From contig NZ_CP150096.1 in the NCBI RefSeq assembly GCF_038396765.1, positions 5,005,001 to 5,069,000 of the forward strand: DNA of 64,000 nucleotides, in the 5' to 3' direction. Both the position numbers and the translations under genes were made by a program. The notes beneath the pieces were generated by a model that saw nothing but the letters and a program-made list of their open reading frames with translations, did no database searches and was not told the origin of the DNA. Shown in pieces: positions 24,336 through 33,708 of this stretch. Numbering within the stretch: position 1 is the first letter of the stretch; the number at the start of each line of letters is the position of its first letter. Source of the stretch: Chitinophaga caseinilytica (lineage in GTDB: Bacteria; Bacteroidota; Bacteroidia; Chitinophagales; Chitinophagaceae).

Positions 24336-27038
24336 CTAACGAATGAGGTCGAAGGTGCCTTTCTTATCTTGTAGCTCCAGCTTTCCATCTGCCTGCCAGA
24401 ACCCGAACCGGATGACGTAGACATAGGTGCCGATGGGTTGCGGTTCGCCGTTGTGGGTACCATCCCAGCCTTTGCGGTGGTCTGTGGTCGTGAAGAGAAG
24501 ATTACCCGTCCGGTTATAGATCTGCATGCTGAATGCCATCACCGCTTTCGATTTGGGGCGGAAGACGTCGTTCACCCCGTCTTTGTTGGGGGAAAACGCG
24601 TTCGGCATCGCCAGCATGGAAGAATAATCGATCATGACGTTTACCGTATCCGCTGCGATGCAATTGGCGCCGGTGAGGGTGCGCACGATGTATTGCGTGG
24701 CTACTAACGGCCGGGCGGGCGTTTCCGGGCATACCGGGCAGGCGATGTTGCCCTGCGTCACGGGGCTCCAGATGTAATCCGCCGCGTTGCCGGCCCTGAG
24801 CGTAAACGCATCCCCGATGGAAACGATGGTATCGGGTGTCAGAATGCTCATCCTCCCCAGGTTCAGGTTCGGCACATAAATGCTCGCCGCCCGCTGGCAC
24901 CCGTTGGCATCCATGAGCTGCGCGCTGTAAATCCCCACGCCCAGGCCTTTCACTTCCGTATTGTTCACTACATTCCCGTTCCAGGTAAGGCTGTATGGCG
25001 CCACGCCGCCCTGCGGACTGAAATCCACCCATCCTTTCAACCGGTTACAGGTATCCTGCCAGGCGGTGTAAGGCAGCATGAGGGCATCCGGCTGCACAAG
25101 TGTAACCTGCTGGCTGTCAAGGCAATAAGCATTCCTGATGTACACTTTATATGAACCGGCGCCCAGGTTCTGGAAATCGGGCGAGTTCCCGAAAGCGCCG
25201 TTATTCAGCGCGAATTGCAGCGGCGCAGTGCCCTGGCTTACCTGTGCCAGGATGGAGCCGTTGGCAGTCCCGAAACAGCTGGGATCGTTGCTGGTGGCGC
25301 TCGTGGTAAGCGTCCGCAACAGGTCGCGGGTTACGGCGAAATTGTAGAGGCCGGAGCAGCCGTTATCGTCCGTAACGTTGACGACGTGATTCCCTATCGC
25401 GAGATTTTTGAATTCGGGAACCGCACCGGAAGCTCCGCCGTTCAGCCGGAACGCGTAGGGCGCCGTTCCGCCGGAAACCTGCAGTTGCACTTCGCCGGTT
25501 GCGTGGTTGCAATCTACGTCCTGCACCGTGCCGGTAGCCACCACGGCGGAAGTAATGGAAATATCGATGGCATCGGTGACGGTGCATCCGCCGTTGAACA
25601 CGCTCACGCCGAAAGTACCGGAACCGGTTACGGTAATGGCGCGATCGTCTTCCCCGTTCGTCCAGCTATACCTGAAATTAGGCCCGGGCCCTGCGTCGAG
25701 GGACACGGGCGAGCCGTTGCAGATCACGATATTATTCTGGCCCAGTTCTACGGTGGGAACGGGCAGTACTATGATATTCTTGCAGAAGGTGCGCTGATTG
25801 GGCGTGCCTTCGTCTGTCAACAGATTAATCTTGTACGTTCCCGGCTGATTATAGGTAAAACTGGGAGGCGTTTGGCCGGTAAAATTCGGGATGGAGGAAT
25901 TGTTGCAGCTGGTCATTGAAATGCGGGTCAGCTTGGCGTTGGCGGGCGTAGTGCCCACATCGGTCAGGAACGCGTTGAGGTCCGTCCCCGTTCTGAATAT
26001 CCCGGAAATGCCCGCAGGGAAATCGATCAGGCCGCCGGGGTTGCCCAGCGACGTGGCCGTGGGCGCAGAAGTGAGCCCTCCGGGGAAATCGGCGCGCACC
26101 AGCGTGTTGTTCCCGTTGTTGACGATCAGGAGGAAAGTTTCCCCGCAATCCTGGAACAGGGCCAGGTCGCGCGGTTCGCTGAGCATCCCGCCCAGGTCTC
26201 CCAGGTCGGCCGCAGTGGGCGTATTCAGCAGGGAGGTGCCGAAATCGAAACGCACGAGGTGGTGGTTTTGGTTCACGACGAACATATGCCAGTTGGGGCC
26301 TTCCTTGGTGAGCTGCAATCCATAAGGACTGTTCAACAATCCACCGAAATTGCCCATGTTGACCATATTGGGCGTACCCGAGAAGTTGGTCCCGAATTCG
26401 AAACGGGTGAGCGTACTGTTTTGCTGATTGGTCGCGAACCCGAAATACTGCGCACCGTCCTGGAAAATAACGAGCTCGTAGGGATAGGCGAGCGTTCCGC
26501 TGTTATTCCCCCAATCCGCGCCTGTCGTGGGCGTGTTGGCCCAGGAAGCCCCGAAATCGATGCGTACGATCTTGGGCACCGCGAAAGAGTTGCCGCCTAC
26601 GATGATGAGGTGCTTCCCCGTTGCATCTTCCACGGCCTGCACACCTTCGGCATTGGCAGGTATTATGCTGGTCATGTTGGTGATGGAGGTGGCTGTGGGG
26701 GTGTTGAGGAGGCTGTTACCGAAATCGAGCCGGGTGAAATTCCGGTCGTAGTTGTTGGTAACGAACACGTAGTAATTCCCTCCTTCCTGCACGATCACGC
26801 TATGGGCGGGCCCGTTGAAGTTGCCTCCGCCGTTCCCCACGCTGGTGAGCGTTGGCGTCTGGTACAGGCTGCCGGAACAGAAATTCCAGAACCAGGTGCC
26901 CACACCGGCGGATTGGTCTGTGATGTTGACAGGGGTACCGACACAAACAGTGTCCGGCGCCATAAAGCTGGCTGTTTGGGCGTGAACGGTAAGGGACTGA
27001 CAGAGGACCAAACAAATGAGGTATAGGTATAAGCGCAT
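24336..27038 (-). CDS. Giant secreted protein with propeller-like and SprB-like repeats and type IX (type B) sorting domain
   Basis: 900 residues. Signal peptide MRLYLYLICLVLCQSLTVHA. Residues about 30-390 contain roughly six repeats of about 55 residues with the pattern 'FDFG-SLLNTPTA--LGN-GG-L--P' and a following hydrophobic strand, suggesting a six-bladed propeller. A PKD-like stretch around 400-450 (FTYNQPGTYKINLLTDEG) follows. Then come three SprB-like repeats (SGGTAPYAFRLNGG, SQGTAPLQFALNNG, PQGGVAPYSLTWNG), each ending in a 'VTD-NGC'-type strand. The C-terminus is the gliding-motility domain PNAFSPNKDGVNDVFRP to KGTFDLIR. Likely cell-surface or released; the ligand is unknown. It stands alone between trxA and a nucleoside transporter. 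Confidence 0.88.
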   Translation of the reverse strand: MRLYLYLICLVLCQSLTVHAQTASFMAPDTVCVGTPVNITDQSAGVGTWFWNFCSGSLYQTPTLTSVGNGGGNFNGPAHSVIVQEGGNYYVFVTNNYDRNFTRLDFGNSLLNTPTATSITNMTSIIPANAEGVQAVEDATGKHLIIVGGNSFAVPKIVRIDFGASWANTPTTGADWGNNSGTLAYPYELVIFQDGAQYFGFATNQQNSTLTRFEFGTNFSGTPNMVNMGNFGGLLNSPYGLQLTKEGPNWHMFVVNQNHHLVRFDFGTSLLNTPTAADLGDLGGMLSEPRDLALFQDCGETFLLIVNNGNNTLVRADFPGGLTSAPTATSLGNPGGLIDFPAGISGIFRTGTDLNAFLTDVGTTPANAKLTRISMTSCNNSSIPNFTGQTPPSFTYNQPGTYKINLLTDEGTPNQRTFCKNIIVLPVPTVELGQNNIVICNGSPVSLDAGPGPNFRYSWTNGEDDRAITVTGSGTFGVSVFNGGCTVTDAIDISITSAVVATGTVQDVDCNHATGEVQLQVSGGTAPYAFRLNGGASGAVPEFKNLAIGNHVVNVTDDNGCSGLYNFAVTRDLLRTLTTSATSNDPSCFGTANGSILAQVSQGTAPLQFALNNGAFGNSPDFQNLGAGSYKVYIRNAYCLDSQQVTLVQPDALMLPYTAWQDTCNRLKGWVDFSPQGGVAPYSLTWNGNVVNNTEVKGLGVGIYSAQLMDANGCQRAASIYVPNLNLGRMSILTPDTIVSIGDAFTLRAGNAADYIWSPVTQGNIACPVCPETPARPLVATQYIVRTLTGANCIAADTVNVMIDYSSMLAMPNAFSPNKDGVNDVFRPKSKAVMAFSMQIYNRTGNLLFTTTDHRKGWDGTHNGEPQPIGTYVYVIRFGFWQADGKLELQDKKGTFDLIR

Positions 27039-27173
27039 TACTTTGACGATTCAATATGATTCGGCGCGGGAAAGATATTATTTTTTTCGATATTTTATTC
27101 CAGTTTTATTTACTTTCCTTATTTTGCCGGGTGTATCACCGCTTGTCTTGACCTTATCTTACTTTCATACCAC

Positions 27174-28808
27174 ATGTTACATTGGGAGAATATCGCCCGT
27201 GGTGCACTGGGCATGACGTTTCTTGTGCTCGTATGTTACCTCCTGAGCAACAACCGGCGCGCTGTTAACTGGCGGCTTGTAGGAATGGGGATCTGTGCGC
27301 AGGTCATGTTCGCCATGGGCGTGCTGGACACGCGCGTGGGCGGACAGCCGGTATTCTGGCTGCTCTTCGGCATCCTGATCACCGTTTTCACCGTCCGGCG
27401 GGTGATGCGCAGGGCGCAAGAAGGGTTCGGGCCGATGGGAGACCCTGTTGCCTGGCTGTTATCGCTGGCGGCGCTGGCGGGGTTCTTTTTCGGGATCGTG
27501 CGCAGCCCGGATTACCAGCTGCCGGCCGTAGCCTTTGCGGCGGGGCTGATCCCCATCTTCGTCATGGCGAAATTCCTCCCCAAAAGGAACCTCGAACTGC
27601 TCAAATGGACCGTACTGGCCGCGTGCTTCCTCCTCACGATCTCCGTATACCTGCAATGGTGCCCGCCAGACGTGTTCCGCCGCGCCCTCAGCACCGTATC
27701 CTCCGCTTTCGTAGACCTGATCAACATCAGCCATAAAGGAACGGATTTCATGTTCGGCAAACTCGCCGACCCCTCGGGCTCCTGGGCTTATATTTTCGCC
27801 GTCCAGGTACTGCCCAACATTATTTTCTTCGCGGCACTGTCGTCTATCCTCTACTACCTCGGCATTCTCCAGAAAATCGTTTTCGTTTTCGCCTACCTGC
27901 TCAACAAGATGAAGATCTCCGGCGCGGAAAGCCTTTCTACCGCCGCCAATATCTTTCTCGGGCAAACCGAAGCGCCCCTCATGATCCGGCCGTATCTCGA
28001 CAAAATGACGCGCTCCGAGATCATGCTCATCATGGTCGGCGGATTCGCCAACACCGCCGGCAGCGTCATGGCCGCCTACGTAGGCATGCTCGGTGGAACG
28101 GACGAACTGGCCAAGGAATACTTTTCGCTCCACATGCTCAGCCAGAGCATCATGAGCGCCCCCGCCGCCATCGTCTGCGCCAAGCTCATGTTCCCCGAAA
28201 CGCAGGACCACCTCATCCAGAAAGACCTGCAAATCCCCAAAGAAAAACTGGGCGACAACTTCCTCGACGCCATCTCCCTCGGCACCACAGACGGCCTGAA
28301 ACTCGCCGTGAACGTGGGCGCCATGCTCATCGTGTTCACCGCCATGATGTATGTCGTAAACGCCATGCTGGGCTGGATCGGCGATCAAACCAACCTGAAC
28401 GCGTACATCACCAACATGAGCGGCGGGCAGTACACCTCCCTTTCGCTGGACATGATCCTCGGTTACCTCTTCTCCCCCGTTGCCTGGCTCATCGGCGTAG
28501 CCTCGGCGGATGTTCTGGCCGTAGGGCAGCTCCTGGGCATCAAAACCGTACTGAACGAATTCCTTGCCTATCAATCGCTGTCGCAGATGAAGGAAGCCAA
28601 CGTGATCCGCGATCCCAAGTCGCTCCTCATCGCCACCTACGCACTGTGCGGCTTCGCCAACTTCGCGTCTATCGGCATCCAGATCGGCGGCATCAGCCAA
28701 CTGGCGCCCAACCAGCGCAAAAACCTCACGGAACTGGGGCTCAAGGCGCTCATCGGCGGAACGATCGCCTGCCTGATGTGCGGCTGCATCGCCGGGGCGC
28801 TCAGCTAA
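27174..28808 (+). CDS. Concentrative nucleoside transporter (CNT/NupC family)
   Basis: 544 residues. The CNT core occupies the C-terminal two thirds with family signatures GQTEAPLMIRPYL, MVGGFANTAGSVMAAYVGMLG and a gate segment SLGTTDGLKLAVNVGAMLI. About 170 extra N-terminal residues form four or five further membrane helices, making it longer than E. coli NupC (about 400). It imports nucleosides with Na+ or H+ across the inner membrane. It fits functionally with the uridine phosphorylase at 2.7 kb, although the two are 24 kb apart. Confidence 0.92.
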   Translation: MLHWENIARGALGMTFLVLVCYLLSNNRRAVNWRLVGMGICAQVMFAMGVLDTRVGGQPVFWLLFGILITVFTVRRVMRRAQEGFGPMGDPVAWLLSLAALAGFFFGIVRSPDYQLPAVAFAAGLIPIFVMAKFLPKRNLELLKWTVLAACFLLTISVYLQWCPPDVFRRALSTVSSAFVDLINISHKGTDFMFGKLADPSGSWAYIFAVQVLPNIIFFAALSSILYYLGILQKIVFVFAYLLNKMKISGAESLSTAANIFLGQTEAPLMIRPYLDKMTRSEIMLIMVGGFANTAGSVMAAYVGMLGGTDELAKEYFSLHMLSQSIMSAPAAIVCAKLMFPETQDHLIQKDLQIPKEKLGDNFLDAISLGTTDGLKLAVNVGAMLIVFTAMMYVVNAMLGWIGDQTNLNAYITNMSGGQYTSLSLDMILGYLFSPVAWLIGVASADVLAVGQLLGIKTVLNEFLAYQSLSQMKEANVIRDPKSLLIATYALCGFANFASIGIQIGGISQLAPNQRKNLTELGLKALIGGTIACLMCGCIAGALS

Positions 28809-28901
28809 AAAATTCTATCCGGACAGTAATACCTGGCATTCAGCGTCTTTGGCCGGGAAAATCCGCCTTTTTGCAGGATAGCCCTCCAAATAACGTTTTC
28901 C

Positions 28902-31070
28902 ATGTTTACTTTTACAACCGATCATATCACTATCACCTATAACCAGATTCGCTTGCGTATTTTCATCCTGATCGCCCTTATGGCCACGTCTGCCGCCGCT
29001 TTCGCCCAACGGAAATGCGGTACCGATGTCGCGCTCCAGAAAAAACTTCGGTCACAGCCGCTCCTGCAGGATAAACTGCGCGTGATGGAACAACAGCTCC
29101 GTCGCCCCAAAACCCAACCCGGCCCTTTCCGGACCTTCAACCGCGTCACGATCCCCGTTGTAGTCCACATCGTACTGCCAGACCCGGCGCAGGTGACGGA
29201 CGAACAGATCCTCGACCAACTGGCATCCCTCAATCTCGACTATATCGCCCAGAACACAGACGTAGCGCAGGTCCCGGCCGTATGGCAAGCCCTCACCGGC
29301 AATCCGGAAATACAGTTCTGCCTGGCCGCGCGTACGCCCGACGGCGACCCTACCAACGGTATCACGCGGACGGTCTCCAATCGCACCTTCCCTATCGACA
29401 ATGCCGGCGCCGAAGTGAAATATGCAGGTACCGGCGGCGTAGACGCCTGGGATTCCGACCGTTACCTCAACGTCTGGGTCTGCGAACTGCGCGACAACTA
29501 CCTCGGCGTAGCCACCTTCCCCCAATTATATGTGCCGGAAGAACAGGGCGTGGTCGTGCATTTCCGGGCATTCGGCAGCTCCGGCTCCGCCCGCCCGCCG
29601 TTCAACCTCGGCCGCACGCTCACGCACGAGATCGGGCACTTCTTCAACCTTTACCACATCTGGGGCAATACCGACAGCAATACCTGTACAGACGACGATA
29701 ACGTGGCCGATACGCCGCCGCAGGGCGAGCAGAACTATGATTGCCCGAACGGCGTGCTGACAGACAATTGCAGCCCCGCGGCGCCGGGGCTCATGTACAT
29801 GAACTACATGGATTACGTGAACGACGCCTGCATGCATTTTTTCACCTCCGGGCAAACCGACCGTATGCGGACCGCCCTGGAAACGCAGCGCGCTTCGCTG
29901 ATGTTCTCCGACGGCTGCCAGCCGGTAGACCAGAAGGCCAACGATGCTTCCGTGAACGCGGTGGAACGGCCCGTTGGCTACCTCTGCGAACCGGGCCAAA
30001 CGCCGCGCGTGGTGCTGAAGAACCGGGGATCGGCGGCTTTGACGAAAGTAACCATTCGCTACACCGTGAATAACGGCGCGCCGGTGGATTTCAGTTGGAC
30101 GGGCAACCTGGGCTCCCTGGCGCAAGTGGTGGTGGACCTGCCGCCGTTTAGCGCACCGATCGGCGCGGCCACGCTTCAGGCCTATACCATGAACCCTAAT
30201 GGGGTGGCCGACGAGCAGCCGGATAACGATTCCACTTCCGTCAACATGACGTTTGCGACGCCGTCGGCTTTTCCGCTGGCGGAAGGGTTCCAGAACGCGG
30301 GATTCCCGCCTGCCGGGTTTACCGTCCTTAACCCGGACCGTGGCCCCACCTGGCAGCGGACCGATTACGGCAGCAACAGCACCCATTCCGCCGTGATGCG
30401 CAATTTCTTTTACAGCACCAATCATGCGATAGACGACCTGCTGGGCCCCGGCATGACCAATACCGGCAGCGATTCCGTCCGCCTGATTTTCGATATCGCG
30501 GCGGCAACCACAACGCCTATCGGTACGGCCGGAACGATGTGGGATACGCTGGAAGTGATGGTCACCTTCGATTGCGGGCAAACGTTCATCCCGACGGGTT
30601 ACAAGAAATGGGGGACTTCGCTGGTGACGCGCCGCATACCCACGGATACCGAATTCTACCCCACGGCCAGCGAATGGCGCCGCGATACGGTGGAATTGAC
30701 GCATATCCTCAAGGGACGGGCCTTCCGTGTGGTGTTCCGCAATACCTGCAACTGGGAAAACAATGTGTATCTCGATAATATCCAGCTGGAAAGCCGCCCT
30801 GTGCACCCGGCGCTGCGGGAAAAAGGGATGCTTATCTGGCCGAATGCTTTCCGCGACCGGTTTTTCGTGGAGTTTTTGCAGTGGCCGGAAGACCTGAAAG
30901 GCGTGGCCGTTTATGATGCGCTGGGGCGCGAAGTGTACCGCCGGGAATCGCTGCAGCGGAGCGGGAACAGGCTGACAATTGATTTGGTAAATGCCCCAAA
31001 TGGTGTTTACTTTGTAAAGTTATACTATAGCCAATCGGTAAGGACTTATAAAATAGTGAAAGCAAAATGA
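28902..31070 (+). CDS. Secreted zinc metalloprotease, M43 (pappalysin/cytophagalysin) family, with type IX sorting domain
   Basis: 722 residues. A hydrophobic export segment RIFILIALMATSAAAFA begins at residue 19, and a TTG at 28953 would give a neater signal peptide than the ATG used here. The catalytic zinc motif HEIGHFFNLYH lies near residue 243, with Met-turn LMYMNYMDY near 300. A beta-rich middle (about 350-640) follows, then a C-terminal type A sorting domain (WPNAFRDRFFVEF ... GVYFVKLYYSQSVRTYKIVK). It would be exported by the type IX system to degrade extracellular protein. The stop overlaps the mqnE start (ATGA). Confidence 0.92.
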   Translation: MFTFTTDHITITYNQIRLRIFILIALMATSAAAFAQRKCGTDVALQKKLRSQPLLQDKLRVMEQQLRRPKTQPGPFRTFNRVTIPVVVHIVLPDPAQVTDEQILDQLASLNLDYIAQNTDVAQVPAVWQALTGNPEIQFCLAARTPDGDPTNGITRTVSNRTFPIDNAGAEVKYAGTGGVDAWDSDRYLNVWVCELRDNYLGVATFPQLYVPEEQGVVVHFRAFGSSGSARPPFNLGRTLTHEIGHFFNLYHIWGNTDSNTCTDDDNVADTPPQGEQNYDCPNGVLTDNCSPAAPGLMYMNYMDYVNDACMHFFTSGQTDRMRTALETQRASLMFSDGCQPVDQKANDASVNAVERPVGYLCEPGQTPRVVLKNRGSAALTKVTIRYTVNNGAPVDFSWTGNLGSLAQVVVDLPPFSAPIGAATLQAYTMNPNGVADEQPDNDSTSVNMTFATPSAFPLAEGFQNAGFPPAGFTVLNPDRGPTWQRTDYGSNSTHSAVMRNFFYSTNHAIDDLLGPGMTNTGSDSVRLIFDIAAATTTPIGTAGTMWDTLEVMVTFDCGQTFIPTGYKKWGTSLVTRRIPTDTEFYPTASEWRRDTVELTHILKGRAFRVVFRNTCNWENNVYLDNIQLESRPVHPALREKGMLIWPNAFRDRFFVEFLQWPEDLKGVAVYDALGREVYRRESLQRSGNRLTIDLVNAPNGVYFVKLYYSQSVRTYKIVKAK

Positions 31071-32248
31071 CGACGAACTCAGGACCGAAACCGGCGCTTG
31101 CCGCCCTCCTTGCAGCTACTACGCTCGACAGCCAGCTGAAGACGATCGCAGACAAGGTATTGGCGCAGGAACGGATTTCGCAGGAAGACGGCATCGTGCT
31201 GTTTGAAAAGGGAGATGTAGGATTGCTCGGCGCCCTGGCCAATCACGTTCGCGAAAGGATGCACGGGAACAAGACGTATTTCAACCGCAACTTTCACATC
31301 GAACCGACCAACGTTTGCGTTTTTACCTGCAGATTCTGCTCCTATTCCAAATTATACAAAAACCGTGAAGAAGGCTGGGAACTGAGCGTTGATGAAATGC
31401 TCGACATCGTGAAGAAATACGATGGCCAGCCCGTGACCGAAGTCCACATCGTGGGCGGCGTTCACCCCAAGATGCAGATGGAGTTTTTCATGGACCTCAT
31501 GCGCAAGATCAAAGCCCACCGGCCAGACCTTCACATCAAAGGCTTCACTGCCGTGGAACTGGATTACATGTTCCGCAAGGCGAAAGTGAGCACCGAAGAA
31601 GGGATGCGCCTCATGCACGAAGCCGGCCTGCAAAGCATGCCCGGCGGCGGCGCAGAGATCTTCCACCCCGACATCCGCGCGCAGATCTGCCACGATAAGG
31701 TTGACGGAGACGGTTGGCTCGCCATCCACCGCGCCGCCCACAACACCGGCATGGTCACCAACGCCACCATGCTGTACGGCCACGTGGAGCAATACTGGCA
31801 CCGGGTAGACCATATGGAGCAACTCCGCCGGCTGCAGGACGAAACCCATGGCTTCAACACCTTCATCCCCCTCAAGTTCCGCAACAAAGACAACGAGATG
31901 GCGAACGTTCCGGAATCCTCCATCGTGGAAGACCTGAAAATGTACGCCATTGCCCGCCTTTATATGGACAACTTCCCCCACCTGAAGGCGTACTGGCCCA
32001 TGCTCGGCCGCAGCACGGCGCAACTGACGCTTTCCTTCGGCGTGAACGACCTCGACGGCACCATCGACGATACCACCAAAATCTACTCCATGGCAGGCGC
32101 CGAAGAGCAGAAACCGTCTATGAGCACCGCCGAACTGGCCGTATTGATCCGTCAGGCCGGGAGGTCGCCCATCGAAAGGGACACGGTCTACAACGAAATC
32201 CGGGACTTTTCCAATGTGGAATTCACGGACGATGAATTCAAAAACTGA
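31067..32248 (+). CDS. mqnE: Aminodeoxyfutalosine synthase (radical SAM)
   Basis: 393 residues. The radical-SAM cluster motif CVFTCRFC has Cys84, Cys88 and Cys91. The segments TEVHIVGGVHPKM, LQSMPGGGAEIF and NATMLYGHVE are characteristic of MqnE rather than its paralogue MqnC. MqnE joins chorismate-derived carboxyvinyloxybenzoate to SAM in the futalosine route to menaquinone. No other mqn genes are in the window. The start codon overlaps the protease stop by four bases, so it may depend on read-through transcription from the protease gene. A terminator follows. Confidence 0.93.
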   Translation: MTTNSGPKPALAALLAATTLDSQLKTIADKVLAQERISQEDGIVLFEKGDVGLLGALANHVRERMHGNKTYFNRNFHIEPTNVCVFTCRFCSYSKLYKNREEGWELSVDEMLDIVKKYDGQPVTEVHIVGGVHPKMQMEFFMDLMRKIKAHRPDLHIKGFTAVELDYMFRKAKVSTEEGMRLMHEAGLQSMPGGGAEIFHPDIRAQICHDKVDGDGWLAIHRAAHNTGMVTNATMLYGHVEQYWHRVDHMEQLRRLQDETHGFNTFIPLKFRNKDNEMANVPESSIVEDLKMYAIARLYMDNFPHLKAYWPMLGRSTAQLTLSFGVNDLDGTIDDTTKIYSMAGAEEQKPSMSTAELAVLIRQAGRSPIERDTVYNEIRDFSNVEFTDDEFKN

Positions 32249-32266
32249 CAGAACTGTTAATATTTC

Positions 32267-32306
32267 CAAAAGAGGAAAGGCATCGCTTTTCCTCTTTTGC
32301 TTTTTT
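32267..32306 (+). terminator. Rho-independent terminator after mqnE
   Basis: Perfect 12-bp stem CAAAAGAGGAAA (32267-32278) with TTTCCTCTTTTG (32288-32299), followed by CTTTTTTA. Confidence 0.92.
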
Positions 32307-32336
32307 ACTAACTTCAAGCCTCTAAAAATCCGCAAA

Positions 32337-32882
32337 ATGAAGCAACTCAACCTGGTACTGGCCCTCACGGGCGCTTTGTACCTGGCCGCCTGCCAGCCGA
32401 AAGGCGGGCAACCGGGCGATAACGCCTCCGCTACTACAGACACCGCCACCTCCCCCGCTACCACTACGCCTGCGGCAGACGATGGCCCGGTGTTCACCAA
32501 GGAAGGCGAACTGTCTTTCATCAGCAAAGCAAAAGGAGATACGATCAAAACCATCGATATCGAACTGGCGCAGACAGACGAAGAGCGCGCGCTCGGCCTC
32601 ATGAACCGCAAATCCATGCAAGACACGCAAGGCATGCTGTTCATTTTCGAAGCCGCGGCCGAACAATCGTTCTGGATGAAGAACACCTACATTTCGCTGG
32701 ATATCATGTACGTAGATGCCAATAAAGAGATCGTTTCCATCCGCAAATACACCACGCCGCTCAGCGAAGACGGCGTTCCGTCCCTCAAACCGGCGCAATA
32801 CGTGGTAGAAACCAATGCCGGGTTCTCCGACAAATATCATGTGCAGGTGGGCGACAAGATCGCATTCACCAAACTTAAATAA
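32337..32882 (+). CDS. DUF192 domain lipoprotein
   Basis: 181 residues from ATG 32337. Lipoprotein signal with lipobox LAAC (Cys19), then a low-complexity Thr/Ala/Pro linker to about residue 60. The DUF192 domain follows: DEERALGLMNRKSM, GMLFIFEAAAEQSFWMKNT, and IMYVDANKEIVSI. The family is a small beta-barrel of unknown biochemical function, common as exported proteins. The start is chosen by the signal peptide, since the frame upstream runs through the terminator. It converges with the response-regulator gene, with two bases between stops. Confidence 0.9.
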   Translation: MKQLNLVLALTGALYLAACQPKGGQPGDNASATTDTATSPATTTPAADDGPVFTKEGELSFISKAKGDTIKTIDIELAQTDEERALGLMNRKSMQDTQGMLFIFEAAAEQSFWMKNTYISLDIMYVDANKEIVSIRKYTTPLSEDGVPSLKPAQYVVETNAGFSDKYHVQVGDKIAFTKLK

Positions 32883-32884
32883 AC

Positions 32885-33520
32885 TTACACAAGCCCACGC
32901 TTGTAAGCTTCCTTGATCAGTCCTGCGGCGTTCTTTACCTGCAATTTCTGTATGATGTTGAAACGGTGGGTATCAACGGTCCGCAGGCTGACAAACAGCT
33001 TGTCCGCGATTTCGCGGCTGCTGAATTCCCGGGCGATCAGTTCCAGTATTTCCGTTTCGCGCCGCGTCAGCACATCTTTCTTCCGCAATCGCTTTTTGTG
33101 CTGGAACAGGTCTTCCAGCAACATCGCCTTTACTTTGGCATCGATATATTGTTTCCCGTCGAAAACCGCTTCCAGCGCGGCCAGCAACCCTTCTTCGTCC
33201 ATACTTTTCAATAAGTAACCGGCCGCTCCGGCCCGCATGACCTGCTTTACCTCCACGGCTTCCTGCGAGGCAGACATGCCCACGATGCGGCATTCGGGGA
33301 AATCCCTCCGCAGCATTTTGCACAATCCTGCCACGTTCTGTTCGGGCATGTGGAGATCGAGCAGGAGAATGTCAACTGGCACACGGCTCAGTTCGGCGCC
33401 CAGATCGCGCCAGTCCGTCAACGAGAAAACTGTCTCGATATGCGGATGTGGAGCAAGCATGGCCGCGATCCCCTTGCCGATCACGGGGTGGGCATCGGCA
33501 ATTCCCAGCCTGATCTTCAT
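32885..33520 (-). CDS. Response regulator, NarL/LuxR type
   Basis: 211 residues from ATG 33520 (MKIRLGIADAHPVIG). Receiver domain with phosphoacceptor Asp55 (LLLDLHMPE) and switch Lys105 (GYLLKSMDE). A LuxR-type DNA-binding domain follows (LTRRETEILELIAREFSSRE, recognition region SLRTVDTHRFNIIQKL). No histidine kinase gene is adjacent, so its partner and targets are unknown. A small hairpin (CTTACxCAAGC/GCTTGTAAG) lies within its last codons, possibly a weak terminator. Confidence 0.93.
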   Translation of the reverse strand: MKIRLGIADAHPVIGKGIAAMLAPHPHIETVFSLTDWRDLGAELSRVPVDILLLDLHMPEQNVAGLCKMLRRDFPECRIVGMSASQEAVEVKQVMRAGAAGYLLKSMDEEGLLAALEAVFDGKQYIDAKVKAMLLEDLFQHKKRLRKKDVLTRRETEILELIAREFSSREIADKLFVSLRTVDTHRFNIIQKLQVKNAAGLIKEAYKRGLV

Positions 33521-33685
33521 ACTATATGGCATTTTGAGGTTAAAGGACGAAATTACTTATCAGGCGTTGGAAATGCATGGTTTAGCGGGGTACGTATCAC
33601 ATGCTTATGTGGTAGTAGTGGTACTTAGGCAGTGCTGTACTGAAAATTACGCGCTGCTGCGTAGCCCGCGGCGCCGGCTGCGGGA

Positions 33686-33693
33686 TAATTTTG
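33686..33693 (+). promoter_or_regulatory. -7 box for the short-chain dehydrogenase gene
   Basis: TAATTTTG, 15 bases before ATG 33709. It overlaps the earlier possible start at 33691, which supports using 33709. Confidence 0.5.
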
Positions 33694-33708
33694 CGGCAAA
33701 CCTCTCTC

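Noticed and set aside
32882..32907. Hairpin at the convergent DUF192/response-regulator ends
   Set aside because: The stem is interrupted and lacks a T-run, so I did not call a terminator.
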